A stretch of DNA of 64,000 bases, taken from positions 16,122 through 80,121 of the forward strand of contig DATIYT010000082.1 of the NCBI GenBank assembly GCA_035517495.1, in the 5' to 3' direction. The position numbers and the translations under genes were made by a program. This document shows, piece after piece, positions 51,987 to 61,257 of this stretch. The notes under the pieces are model-generated. The model searched no databases, was not told where the DNA came from, and saw only the letters and a program-made list of their open reading frames with translations. Within the stretch, counting starts at the first letter, position 1. Each line of letters opens with the position of its first letter. This stretch comes from DASZHJ01 sp035517495 (lineage in GTDB: Bacteria; Pseudomonadota; Alphaproteobacteria; ATCC43930; CGMCC-115725).

Positions 51987-53063
51987 ATGGCAACACGTCC
52001 GGCCAAAGCTCGTTCCGCGCAATCTCCGGGTTTGCTGGAGCGCTTGTCGAAGGGTGCGGTGATCTGCGCCGAAGGTTATCTGTTCGAATTCGAGCGCCGC
52101 GGGTATCTGCAAGCCGGCGCATTCGTGCCGGAGGTGGTGCTGGAGCATCCCGAATTGGTCGAGCAGCTGCACCGCGAATTCGTCCACGCGGGATCGGACG
52201 TGGTGGAAGCCTTCACCTATTATGGCCACCGTCAGAAGCTGCGCCTCATCGGACGCGAGCGTGAGCTCGCATCCATGAACCGCACCGCGCTCAAGATCGC
52301 GAAGAAGGTGGCACGCGCGACCGGCACACTGTTCGCGGGCAATATCTGCAACACCACCGCCTACCTGCCCGATGACAAGGCGACGCACAAGGCCTCGCGC
52401 CGCATGTTCGACGAGCAGGTCGGCTGGGCGGCCGATGCCGGTGTCGACTACGTGATTGGCGAGACCTATTCGCACGGCGGCGAGGCGTTGATCGGTCTCG
52501 AAGCCATCAAGGCGGCGGGGCTTCCGGCGGTCATAACCTTGGCGATCCACACCGGCGGAATGACGCGCGAAGGCTGGGACCCCGTCGACGCCTGCAGGCG
52601 GCTCGAAGACGCCGGCGCCGCCGTGGTGGGCCTTAATTGCAGCCGTGGACCGCGCACCATGCTGCCGCTGTTGAAACGCATCCGCAAAGCCGTCAAATGC
52701 CCGGTGGCGGCGCTGCCGGTGCCCTATCGCACGACACCTAAGGAGCCGACGTTCCAATCGCTCAGCGATCGTCATTGCGATTGCCTGCCGGGCGATCATC
52801 CGTTTCCGGTGGCTCTCGACCCCTTCACCTGCAATCGGTTCGAGATCGCGGAGTTTGGCAAGGAGGCCTTTGCGCTGGGTGTCCGCTATCTCGGCGTCTG
52901 CTGTGGCGCGGGCGCGCATCACATCCGCGCGCTTGCCGAGGCGCTGGGCCGGAAGCCGCCTGCGAGCCGCTATTCTCCGGACATGTCCAAGCACTACGTT
53001 TTCGGCAACGTCAAAGGCTTGCGCGCGCGCAATCTTAAGTACGCGAAGGAATTACGCGGCTGA
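51987..53063 (+). CDS. Betaine/thetin-homocysteine S-methyltransferase-like protein
   Basis: This 358-residue TIM-barrel protein of the homocysteine S-methyltransferase family should move a methyl group from a betaine or dimethylsulfonio compound to homocysteine. The three zinc cysteines are present: C218 in GLNCSRGP, and C305-C306 in GVCCGAGAHHI. The N-terminal GAVICAEGYLFEFERRGYL and VVEAFTYYGH are like BHMT. It begins the run that contains the DddP-like protein, an ABC importer and a dimethylglycine-dehydrogenase-like enzyme, a context that supports an onium-compound methyl donor; that is inference. Confidence 0.82.
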   Translation: MATRPAKARSAQSPGLLERLSKGAVICAEGYLFEFERRGYLQAGAFVPEVVLEHPELVEQLHREFVHAGSDVVEAFTYYGHRQKLRLIGRERELASMNRTALKIAKKVARATGTLFAGNICNTTAYLPDDKATHKASRRMFDEQVGWAADAGVDYVIGETYSHGGEALIGLEAIKAAGLPAVITLAIHTGGMTREGWDPVDACRRLEDAGAAVVGLNCSRGPRTMLPLLKRIRKAVKCPVAALPVPYRTTPKEPTFQSLSDRHCDCLPGDHPFPVALDPFTCNRFEIAEFGKEAFALGVRYLGVCCGAGAHHIRALAEALGRKPPASRYSPDMSKHYVFGNVKGLRARNLKYAKELRG

Positions 53064-53303
53064 GATTCGCCGTTCGAAATCGCGGCGCGTCCAAATTTTC
53101 GAAGGAGATGAGGAGATGATTTGCGGATCTGGGGATTAGTTAGCATTCGTCTCGGCCGTCATCCCGAGTCTGCGCGGCCACCCCGATCGTCCCGAGGATG
53201 ACGACATTGGACAATGCGCGGTCCCCACACCCCGCATCCCCCTCCCATCCCCACATCTCCTTTCTCTCTGAGTTGGTTGCGTGCGTCAGGAAAGGAGCGG
53301 AAC
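53064..53303. other. Intergenic region with a palindrome, upstream of the DddP-like gene
   Basis: This 240-bp gap holds a hairpin at 53157-53203 and, at the right end, the AAAGGAGCGG ribosome site. The frame of the next gene stays open across part of it, but that part is proline-rich and not like the family. Confidence 0.45.
53157..53203. repeat. REP-like palindrome, diverged copy D
   Basis: CGTCATCC (53157-53164) pairs with GGATGACG (53196-53203). The outer arms match those of copies A and C, but the loop differs. Confidence 0.5.
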
Positions 53304-54554
53304 ATGGCGGATATGCTTGAGGGACGTCTCGCGCCGCGCTGGACGAGCGCCGGCATCAAGGACAACGAGCGCGCGATCGACATGCCCGGGCTTCGCGCCT
53401 ATCGACTGGGGCGCCTCCAAGCGGAACTGCGCGCTCGCGACTATGGCGCGGCGCTGCTGCTCGATCCCATGAACATCCGCTACGCGACCGGCAGCCGCAA
53501 CATGTCGGTCTGGACCTCGCACACGCCCGCGCGCTACTGCTTCGTCCCGTCCGAGGGCCGCGCAATCCTCTGGGATTTTCATAATTGCGAGCACCTTTCG
53601 GCCGGGCTCGAGAGCATCAAGGAAGTCCGTCCCGCGCGCGGATTTTATTTTTTCGGGGCCGGGAGCCGCGCCGCCGAGAAGGCGAAGGGCTGGGCCGACG
53701 AGATCGCTTCCGTCGTTGCCGAACATTGCGGGACGAACAAGCGCGTCGCCATCGACCGCTTGGATCCGCCGGGAAGCGCCGCTCTGGAGGCGCACGGCAT
53801 CCAGATCATGGACGGGCAGGAGCCCTGCGAAATCGCGCGCGCCATCAAGTCCGAGGACGAGATCGCGTGCATGGTGCAGTCGATTGCCGTCTGCGAGGCG
53901 GGAATGGCGCGCATGCGCGAGGCGCTGAGACCCGGCATGAGCGAAAACGAGGTCTGGGCGATCCTTCACGAGACCAACATCCGCCTGGGCGGCGAGTGGA
54001 TCGAAACGCGCTTGCTCGCATCGGGCGAGCGAACCAATCCCTGGTTCCATGAATGCGGCGACCGCCTCATTCGCCCCGGCGATCTCGTGAGCTTCGATAC
54101 CGACCTGATCGGCCCCTTCGGCTATTGCGCCGACATCTCTCGCACATTTTTCTGCGCGCCCGGCAAGCCCAGCACCGAACAGCGCCGGCTCTATGGCCTG
54201 GCGCTCGACCAGATTCACCACAATATCGACAAGCTCATGAAGCCCGGCCTCTCGTTCCGCGAGGGATCGGAGCTGGCGTGGCGGATTCCGAATGCGTTCG
54301 TCAAGAACCGCTACTCCTGCGTCGCGCATGGTGTCGGGCTTTGCGACGAGTGGCCCAAGATCACGCACATCCAGGACCGCGAGCGCAGCGCCTATGACGG
54401 CGAGCTCAAACCGGGCATGACCATGTGCGTCGAGAGCTACATCGGCGAGGAGGGCGGTCGCGAAGGCGTGAAGCTGGAACAGCAGGTGCTGATTACCGAC
54501 ACCGGCTGCAAGCTGCTTTCGACATTTCCGTTCGAGGAACAGCTCGGTTCGTGA
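53304..54554 (+). CDS. dddP: DddP-like M24-family protein (putative DMSP lyase)
   Basis: This 416-residue protein has the creatinase/M24 fold but with the metal-site pattern of DMSP lyase DddP. D265 and D267 (SFDTDL), D277 (ADISRTF), H342 (AHGVGL), E377 (MCVESY) and E392 (KLEQQV) match in spacing the six ligands I recall for DddP, and D348 matches its catalytic Asp in HGVGLCDEWP. GGEWIETRLLASGERTNPWF is also near-identical to that family. DddP cleaves dimethylsulfoniopropionate to dimethyl sulfide and acrylate. Whether this protein does so is unproven, since DddP-like proteins of other function exist. ATG 53304 follows AAAGGAGCGG. Assignment to the family is firm, the reaction less so. Confidence 0.65.
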   Translation: MADMLEGRLAPRWTSAGIKDNERAIDMPGLRAYRLGRLQAELRARDYGAALLLDPMNIRYATGSRNMSVWTSHTPARYCFVPSEGRAILWDFHNCEHLSAGLESIKEVRPARGFYFFGAGSRAAEKAKGWADEIASVVAEHCGTNKRVAIDRLDPPGSAALEAHGIQIMDGQEPCEIARAIKSEDEIACMVQSIAVCEAGMARMREALRPGMSENEVWAILHETNIRLGGEWIETRLLASGERTNPWFHECGDRLIRPGDLVSFDTDLIGPFGYCADISRTFFCAPGKPSTEQRRLYGLALDQIHHNIDKLMKPGLSFREGSELAWRIPNAFVKNRYSCVAHGVGLCDEWPKITHIQDRERSAYDGELKPGMTMCVESYIGEEGGREGVKLEQQVLITDTGCKLLSTFPFEEQLGS

Positions 54555-54693
54555 TAGTCCGGAGAGCCGGCTTCCTTGACAACCCCGGGGCGGTCTCGGA
54601 GGATTGGGCCAATCGACAAGGCGTGAGCCGCCCACGGCTGGGTTCTCGAGCTCGATGCGCGCGGGGCGGCCGCCGATAAACGGGAGGTTCCCC

Positions 54694-56379
54694 ATGGCGG
54701 ACAATCGCGAGCACCCCTATATCCCGACTTTGAAGCGCAATCTCGTGGAGCGTCGGATCGACCGGCGCGAGTTCCTGCGCACCGCGACCTTGCTTGGCAT
54801 GTCCGCGTCGGCGGCCTACTCGTTCGCCGGCAAAGTCACGGGCGAAAGCTGGGTCGGCTCGGCGCGCGCGCAAAGTGCAATGCCCAAGGGCGGCACCATC
54901 CGTATCGGCATGCGCTGCCAGGACCTGAAGAGTCCCCACACTTATAGCTGGGTCCAGTCCGCAAATTCCGGCCGCATGGTCTACGACTATCTGACGGTGA
55001 CGGGCGTCGACAACGTGACGCGTCCCTCGCTCTGCGAAAAGTGGGATGCAACCGAGGATCTGAAAACCTGGACCCTGAAGCTCCGCCGCGATGTGAAGTG
55101 GCAAAACGGCCGCCAATTCACGGCCGACGACGTCATGTGGAACTTGAAGCGGGTGATGGATCCCAAGACCGGCTCGTCGGTCCTCGGCCTCTTCAAGTCG
55201 TTCCTGATCGAGGAGTATGATGGCGGCGAGAAGGACGCCAAGGGCAATCCGAAGAAGTCATCGCGTCTCTGGGACGCCAACGCGATCGAAAAAATCGACG
55301 ACTTTACGGTGCGTCTCAACGGCAAGACGTCGCAGCTCGCGATCCCCGAGAATCTCTTCCATTATCCCTTGATGATCATGGATCCCGCAAGCGACGGCGT
55401 GCACAAGGTGGGCGCCAACGGCACCGGTGCTTTCACCATGGTCGAAGACGAAGTCGGGCGCCGGCAGGTCTACAAGCCCAACAAGAATTACTGGGGCACG
55501 GGACCCTATGTGGAGGAGTGGCAGTACATCGATCTCGGCGACGACTCGGCGGCGAATATGAGTGCGCTCGCGTCGAAGCAGGTCGATGGCCTATACGAGG
55601 CCGAGATCTCCCAACTCGACGCGCTGAAGCAGATCGCGCATGTGCAGATGTACGAGGTGGGAACCGCCTACACGGCGGTCGCGCGCGTCCACCCGGATAA
55701 GCCTTTCGACGACAAGCGCGTGCGCCAGGCCATGCGCTATGCGGTCGATGCCACGGAGGTGCTGAAAATCTCCTATCGCGACCTCGGTCTCCCCGGCGAG
55801 CATCATCACGTTTGCCCCGTGCATCCCGAATACGCGAAGCTCCCGCCCTTCAACCGCGACGTCGCCAAGGCGAAGAAGCTGCTGGCGGACGCCGGCTACC
55901 CCAACGGCATCGACGTGGAGATCGCGGCGCGCCCGCAACCGGACTGGGAGCTGGTGGCCGTGCAGACTATGGTCGAGCAGTGGAAAGAGGCGGGAATCAG
56001 GGTCAAGATCAACGTTATGCCATCGACCCAGTATTGGGACGTCTGGACCAAGGTCCCCTTCGGCTTCACCACCTGGGCGCACCGGCCGCTCGGCGTCATG
56101 ACCTTGGGGCTCGCCTATCGCACCGGCGTGCCCTGGAACGAGTCCGCTTATTCGAACCCCGAATTCGACAAGCTGCTTTCCCAGGCCGAGGGAATTCTGG
56201 AGGTCGACAAGCGGCGCGAAGTGATGGCGAAGCTCGAAGCGATCATGCAGGACGACGGCCCGATCGTGCAGCCGGTGTGGCGCTCCGTGTTCACCTTCAT
56301 GGATAAGCGGATCAAGGGCTTCAAGATGCATCCGACCGAGTACATCTTCGCCAACGAAATAGCGATCGAGGCGTCGTGA
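54694..56379 (+). CDS. Dpp/Opp-type ABC transporter substrate-binding protein, Tat-exported
   Basis: This 561-residue protein belongs to the SBP_bac_5 family. The N-terminus has a Tat signal, RRIDRREFLRTATLLGMSASA, so it is exported folded. The mature part starts GGTIRIGMRCQDLKSPHTY and contains LKLRRDVKWQNGRQFTADDVMWNLKRV. It would bind a peptide or small cationic compound in the periplasm for the permeases at 59278-61124. GGGAGG precedes the ATG. Its stop overlaps the next gene by 4 bp (GTGA). Confidence 0.9.
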   Translation: MADNREHPYIPTLKRNLVERRIDRREFLRTATLLGMSASAAYSFAGKVTGESWVGSARAQSAMPKGGTIRIGMRCQDLKSPHTYSWVQSANSGRMVYDYLTVTGVDNVTRPSLCEKWDATEDLKTWTLKLRRDVKWQNGRQFTADDVMWNLKRVMDPKTGSSVLGLFKSFLIEEYDGGEKDAKGNPKKSSRLWDANAIEKIDDFTVRLNGKTSQLAIPENLFHYPLMIMDPASDGVHKVGANGTGAFTMVEDEVGRRQVYKPNKNYWGTGPYVEEWQYIDLGDDSAANMSALASKQVDGLYEAEISQLDALKQIAHVQMYEVGTAYTAVARVHPDKPFDDKRVRQAMRYAVDATEVLKISYRDLGLPGEHHHVCPVHPEYAKLPPFNRDVAKAKKLLADAGYPNGIDVEIAARPQPDWELVAVQTMVEQWKEAGIRVKINVMPSTQYWDVWTKVPFGFTTWAHRPLGVMTLGLAYRTGVPWNESAYSNPEFDKLLSQAEGILEVDKRREVMAKLEAIMQDDGPIVQPVWRSVFTFMDKRIKGFKMHPTEYIFANEIAIEAS

Positions 56380-57197
56380 CGCAAGAAGCTCTCGCGCGGG
56401 AACCGATCACGCGCGCGATCGATCTAGCGCGCTACCCGGTAGATTCGCTCGAGAGTGTCGCCGGTCGCGCGCTGATCGAAGAGTGCCGGCGCCAGCTTGC
56501 CGCGCGCGGCTGCTGCCTGCTGCCGGGGTTTCTGACCAAGGCTGCGGTCGATGCAATGGCGGAGGAGGCGGTAGTGCTGGTACCGCTGGCACATCGCACG
56601 CCGAACAGCCGCAGCACGGCCTATCTCGACGCCGCCGATGTATCCTTTCCCGAGGATCATCCAAAGCGGCGACTGCAGGCTACGTCCGTGGGGGCGATCG
56701 CCTACGATCTGATCCCGCCGGACGCGTTGGTGCGGCGGCTCTACGAGTGGGACGGGCTCGTGGAGTTCCTCGCGGCGGCACTCGGCAAGGACAAGCTCTT
56801 CCGCTACGCCGATCCCTTGGGCGGTCTCAACATCGCGTCGATGCGTGCGGGCGAAGCGCTGCTCTGGCACTTCGACCAGACCGATTTCGTGGTCTCCCTG
56901 CTGCTGCAGAAATGCCGGGCGGGCGGCGTCTTCGAATACGTTCCCTACGTCCGAAGCGCTGACGAGCCGCGCTATGACCGGGTGCAGGCCCTGCTTGATG
57001 GATCGCGCGAAGGCGTGATCGAGGCGGACATGGAGCCCGGCACGCTCGCACTCTTCGAAGGGCGAAATTCGATCCACCGCGTGAGCCCGATCGAGGGCGA
57101 CCGTGAGCGCCTGATCGCGCTCTTCGGCTACGACACCAAGCCGGGGACGATGAGTTCCGACCGGCTCAAGGAACGCCGCTACGGCCGTATTGCCTGA
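56376..57197 (+). CDS. Non-haem iron 2-oxoglutarate oxygenase, HalD/BesD-like (hydroxylase form)
   Basis: This 273-residue protein resembles the HalD/BesD family of amino-acid halogenases. The iron motif is LLWHFDQTDF, with H165 and D167, and the distal histidine is H234 in IHRVSPIEGDRERL, where R243 or R245 would hold 2-oxoglutarate. Halogenases of this family replace the Asp by Gly to admit chloride. Here Asp is present, so hydroxylation is expected. It is translationally coupled to the binding protein through a GTGA overlap, implying that the imported compound is its substrate. Confidence 0.75.
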   Translation: MTQEALAREPITRAIDLARYPVDSLESVAGRALIEECRRQLAARGCCLLPGFLTKAAVDAMAEEAVVLVPLAHRTPNSRSTAYLDAADVSFPEDHPKRRLQATSVGAIAYDLIPPDALVRRLYEWDGLVEFLAAALGKDKLFRYADPLGGLNIASMRAGEALLWHFDQTDFVVSLLLQKCRAGGVFEYVPYVRSADEPRYDRVQALLDGSREGVIEADMEPGTLALFEGRNSIHRVSPIEGDRERLIALFGYDTKPGTMSSDRLKERRYGRIA

Positions 57198-57203
57198 CTT
57201 CGT

Positions 57204-59285
57204 CTATAGGCTCGCCACCGTTGCTGCGGCCATCGTGGGCGGCCCCAGCCGCTGCAGGCGCGTGAGGTCGTCGGGCGCGATGTGGCAGGCGATGCGATGT
57301 CCTCCCGGCAACGCCTGCATCGGCGGCGCGGTGGTCTCGCAGATCACGCCGACCTTGCGCGGGCAGCGCGACGCGAAGGGGCAGCCTTTCGGCAGATCGA
57401 TGGCACTTGGCAAATTCCCTTCAAGTATTATCCGCGCCTGGTGCCGATCCGGATCGGGTTCGGGCACCGCCGAGAGCAGCGCCTCGGTATAGGGGTGAGA
57501 GGGCGGCGCGAAGACCGCGTCGACGGGTCCGAACTCCACGACTTTGCCCAGGTACATCACCGCCACATGATCCGCGAGGTAGCGCACCACCGCGAGGTCA
57601 TGCGAGATGAAGATCAAGCTTTCCTGGCGTTCGGCTTGTAATTCCGAGAGCAGGTTGATGATCGCGGCCTGCACAGAGACGTCGAGCGAGGAGACCGGCT
57701 CGTCCGCCACGACCACCTCCGGGTCGCCCGCGATCGCGCGCGCAATCGCGACGCGCTGCTTCTGGCCGCCCGAGAGCTGCGCCGGTTTGCGCTGCGCGAA
57801 CTCCGGTTGCAGCTTCACGGTCTCCAAGAGCCGCTCGGCCTCGCGCCAGGCCTCGCCGTTCGAAAGGCCCTTGAGGCGCTTCAGCGAACGGGCGATGGCG
57901 TAGCCGACGCGGTGGCTCGGGTTCAGCGTGCTTTCGGGGTTCTGGAAGACCATCTGCAGCTTGCGCTTGAGCTTGGCCGAGCGCTTTTCCGCCGGAAGCC
58001 CGCCGATTTCCTCGCCGTCAAGCCGTGCGTTCCCGCCGCTCGCCACTTCGAGGCCGCTCAGCACCCGCGCAAAAGTCGATTTACCGCAACCGGATTCGCC
58101 GACGATGGCGAGCGTCTCCCCGCGCGCCACCTGAAGATCGACGGCGTCAAGCGCCTGTACCGGCGGGCCGGCACCGCCAAAGGCCCCGCGCGATTGGCGA
58201 TAGCGCTTGGCGAGCGCCTGGGTCTCGATCCGGACCTCGTTTGAGAGCGGCGATGATCGCGATGCCGCCGCCTCCGCATCGCGCGCCCCTGCGCCGAGTT
58301 CGCCGGCTCTGACACAACGCACGAGATGTTCAGCCTCGCCCGCAACCGCGACGCTCGGAATCGCGGCCGTCGTGCAGCGCGCACGCTCGGCGTAAGCGCA
58401 ACGAGGCGCAAAGCCGCAGCCCGGCGGTCGCGCGGCGAGCGAAGGCGGATGGCCGGGTATCGAGCGCAATGACATCTCGTGCTTGCTGCGCCCGAGCCGC
58501 GGCAGGCAAGCGAGCAGCGCCCGCGTATAAGGGTGCGTCGGGTTGGCGAACACCGCGCGGATCGGGCCTTCCTCGACGATCTCGCCACCATAGAGCACCG
58601 CAACCCGATCGCAGAGCTGAGCCACCGTGCCGAGATTGTGGCTGATGAAGAGGAGGGCGGTTCGATAGCGCTTGAGCAAGCCGCGCACCAACTCCAACAC
58701 CGCGGCCTCCACGGTCACGTCGAGTCCGGTCGTGGGCTCGTCCATGATCAGCAGCGCGGGTTTGCCGATCAGCGCCATGGCAATGACGATGCGCTGCTGC
58801 TGGCCGCCGGAGAGCTGGTGCGGATATCGCCGCATGATCGCTTCCGGGTCGGCGAAGTTCACTTCGCCGAGCATGGTGAGCGCGCGCCGGTGCGCCTCGT
58901 CGGCGCCGACCGCATCATGCAGCATCGGCACTTCCATGAGCTGGCGCCCGATCGTCATCACGGGGTTGAGGCTGCTCATGGGGTCCTGATAGACCATGGC
59001 GATCCGCCGGCCACGGACCTGCCGCAGCTCCGCCTCGCTCATGCGCGCGAGATCGCGTCCCTCGAACAGCACGCGTCCGCCGGTGATGCGTCCGACTGTT
59101 CCCAAGTACCGCATGATCGCGTAGGCGACCGTCGATTTGCCGGAACCGGACTCACCGACCAATCCCAATGCCTCGCCTTGCGCCAAGCGCAGGCTGAGGC
59201 CCGGCGTCACGTTGATCTCGCGCGTTCGCAGCAGGTAGGAGATGCGTACCCGGTCGAGTTCCAGGATGGGTGCGGCGTCACTCAC
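57204..59285 (-). CDS. Fused Dpp/Opp-type ABC transporter ATP-binding protein (DppD-DppF fusion)
   Basis: This 693-residue protein carries two complete ATPase domains. The first (about 1-330) has GESGSGKSTVAY, LSGGQQQRIVI and LLIMDEPTTGLD. The second (about 350-690) has GESGCGKSTFARVL, LSGGQKQRVAI and VVVADEPVSSLD. Each ends in the Opp-type cysteine motif, CGFAPRCAYAERARC and CPFASRCPRKVGVIC. It energises the permeases at 59278-61124, and its start overlaps the DppC-like gene by 8 bp. It converges with the oxygenase gene across 6 bp. Confidence 0.93.
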   Translation of the reverse strand: MSDAAPILELDRVRISYLLRTREINVTPGLSLRLAQGEALGLVGESGSGKSTVAYAIMRYLGTVGRITGGRVLFEGRDLARMSEAELRQVRGRRIAMVYQDPMSSLNPVMTIGRQLMEVPMLHDAVGADEAHRRALTMLGEVNFADPEAIMRRYPHQLSGGQQQRIVIAMALIGKPALLIMDEPTTGLDVTVEAAVLELVRGLLKRYRTALLFISHNLGTVAQLCDRVAVLYGGEIVEEGPIRAVFANPTHPYTRALLACLPRLGRSKHEMSLRSIPGHPPSLAARPPGCGFAPRCAYAERARCTTAAIPSVAVAGEAEHLVRCVRAGELGAGARDAEAAASRSSPLSNEVRIETQALAKRYRQSRGAFGGAGPPVQALDAVDLQVARGETLAIVGESGCGKSTFARVLSGLEVASGGNARLDGEEIGGLPAEKRSAKLKRKLQMVFQNPESTLNPSHRVGYAIARSLKRLKGLSNGEAWREAERLLETVKLQPEFAQRKPAQLSGGQKQRVAIARAIAGDPEVVVADEPVSSLDVSVQAAIINLLSELQAERQESLIFISHDLAVVRYLADHVAVMYLGKVVEFGPVDAVFAPPSHPYTEALLSAVPEPDPDRHQARIILEGNLPSAIDLPKGCPFASRCPRKVGVICETTAPPMQALPGGHRIACHIAPDDLTRLQRLGPPTMAAATVASL

Positions 59286-60189
59286 GCAGTGACGCCTCGC
59301 GCAGCCCGATCGCCAGGAGATTGAAGCCGATCACGAGCGAGGAGATCGCGGCGCAGGGAATCAGCGACATGTGCGGCCAGACCGACATCATGCCGTAGGT
59401 GTCCTTGACCATGCCGCCCCAATCGGGGTCGGGCGGCGGCAGACCGATGCCGAGGAAGCCGAGCACGCCGATGGTGATGGTGGTGTAACCCATGCGCAGG
59501 CACATATCGACGATCAGCGGTCCGCGCGCGTTGGGCAGAATCTCCACCAGCATGATGTATAGCGCCGACTCCCCCCGCATCTTGGCGGCGGCCACGTATT
59601 CGCGCTCGCGCAGTTCGAGCGTGAGTCCGCGCACGATGCGGGCGATGATGGGGGCCTTGGTGATCGCCACCACCAGTACGATGTTGAGCACAGATGAACC
59701 GAACAGCGCCAACACGATCATGTAGAGGATGATCACGGGGAAAGAGAGCATGATATCGGCGATGCGCGAGATCACGAGATCGATGAAGCCGCGATAGTAG
59801 CCCGCGCAAAGGCCGAGAAATGTCCCGGCAAGCGCGGCCGACAGCACGGCGATCGGCGCCACCGTCAGCACGCGGCGCGCACCCCAGAGAATGCGAGAGA
59901 GAATGTCTCGGCCGAGTTGATCGGTGCCGAACCAATGCAGCGCCGAAGGTGTCGGATGCGCGACGGCGGCGGGATCGAGTGCGTTGGGAGGGTAGGGCGC
60001 GATCAGCGGCGCAAGCAGCGCCATCGCCGCCCAGAATACGACAATTCCGAGCCCCACCAGGGTGGTGGGGGAATGGCCGAGGATCGCGAGCGAACGGACG
60101 GCCCGGGTGATCGCGCCGGCACCCGAACCCGGAAGCACCGGTGCCGGCCCGGTTTCGGCGACGCCGCTCAATTGCACTTGCTCGGTCAC
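59278..60189 (-). CDS. ABC transporter permease, DppC type
   Basis: This 303-residue permease has an N-terminal cytoplasmic tail, a first TM helix (TTLVGLGIVVFWAAMALLAPLI), then HWFGTDQLGRDILSRILWGAR, typical of DppC/OppC, and the EAA loop region REYVAAAKMRGESALYIMLVEILPNARGPL. It pairs with the DppB-like permease, with which it overlaps by 4 bp. Confidence 0.92.
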   Translation of the reverse strand: MTEQVQLSGVAETGPAPVLPGSGAGAITRAVRSLAILGHSPTTLVGLGIVVFWAAMALLAPLIAPYPPNALDPAAVAHPTPSALHWFGTDQLGRDILSRILWGARRVLTVAPIAVLSAALAGTFLGLCAGYYRGFIDLVISRIADIMLSFPVIILYMIVLALFGSSVLNIVLVVAITKAPIIARIVRGLTLELREREYVAAAKMRGESALYIMLVEILPNARGPLIVDMCLRMGYTTITIGVLGFLGIGLPPPDPDWGGMVKDTYGMMSVWPHMSLIPCAAISSLVIGFNLLAIGLREASLRE

Positions 60190-61124
60190 GAGCGGATCCG
60201 CGGGTCGAGCAACATATAGGCGAGATCGCCGACAATCTGCGTGGCAACGGCCACGAACACGGAGACGAGAGCGCCCGCTTCGATCAAGGCGATGTCTTTA
60301 TAGAGCGACGCCTCCAGCATCATCCGTCCGAAGCCCGGATAGGCGAAGACGCTTTCGACCACGACGACGCCCGATACCAGGTAGTTGATCTGCAGCAGGA
60401 TGACCGTTACCGGGTTGATCATCGCGTTGCGCAGCGCGTGGCCCATCACCACCTGGCGAAAATGCATACCCTTGAGCACGGCGGTGCGGATATAGGGCCG
60501 GCGCATGGTTTCGACCATGGACGCCCTGACCATGCTCACGACATAGCCCATGTCGAACAGCACGATGACCGAGACCGGCAGAACCAACTGCAACGCGATC
60601 GGCCAATGGCCGCCGGATTGCAAAGTCGCGGTCCCCGGCAGCCAGTTGAGCGTCACCACGAAGATGGTGGCGAGGAAGACGCCCATGGCGAATTCCGGGA
60701 CCGATGCGAGCACCGCGCTCACCAACAGGATCGAGCGATCGAGAAACGAGCCCTCTCGCATGCCCGCGAGGATGCCGAACAGCATCGAAAGCGGCACGAT
60801 GAACGCGAAGGCCACCAGCGCGAGTAGACCGGTGTTTGCGAGCCGATCGAACAGGATGTCCTGGACGGGAACGCGATAGCGCGTGGAGGTGCCGAGGTCG
60901 CCCGAGAGGATCTTCCCGACGAATTCGCCGTACCGCACCAGCACCGGGCGATCGAGGCCCATCTGCTTCGACAGCAGATCGACCTGCTCCTGGGTGGCGT
61001 AGGCCCCCAGATATTTGCGCGCGACGTCGCCCGGCGTGAATTCCGTCAACAGGAAAACAAGGAGCGACACCACCGCAAGCGTGAGGCACAGAAAGAACAG
61101 ATGCTTGAGGAAGAACCGCGCCAT
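60186..61124 (-). CDS. ABC transporter permease, DppB type
   Basis: This 312-residue permease starts with TM1 and FLLTEFTPGDVARKYLG, as DppB proteins do, followed by LSKQMGLDRPVLVRYGEFVGKILSGDLGTS. The EAA loop is PYIRTAVLKGMHFRQVVMGHALRNAM. It is the first gene of the minus-strand transporter operon and is divergent from the FAD-GcvT gene with a 133-bp gap. Confidence 0.92.
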   Translation of the reverse strand: MARFFLKHLFFLCLTLAVVSLLVFLLTEFTPGDVARKYLGAYATQEQVDLLSKQMGLDRPVLVRYGEFVGKILSGDLGTSTRYRVPVQDILFDRLANTGLLALVAFAFIVPLSMLFGILAGMREGSFLDRSILLVSAVLASVPEFAMGVFLATIFVVTLNWLPGTATLQSGGHWPIALQLVLPVSVIVLFDMGYVVSMVRASMVETMRRPYIRTAVLKGMHFRQVVMGHALRNAMINPVTVILLQINYLVSGVVVVESVFAYPGFGRMMLEASLYKDIALIEAGALVSVFVAVATQIVGDLAYMLLDPRIRS

Positions 61125-61257
61125 GACGTTGAGCCTCTTGCACCAAAGGATATCGTTCGAAGCCCTGCCGGGTCAAACGCCCTGCGGCGAACTCTCCATG
61201 TACAACCATCGATCCTGACGTATCATCCACGCGACGAACAAAGATCGGGGTCGAGGC

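Noticed and set aside
53214..53303. 30-codon N-terminal extension of the DddP-like protein, giving 446 residues
   Set aside because: The total length would equal that of classical DddP, but the extension is Pro/Ser-rich and unlike DddP N-termini, and a good ribosome site precedes ATG 53304.
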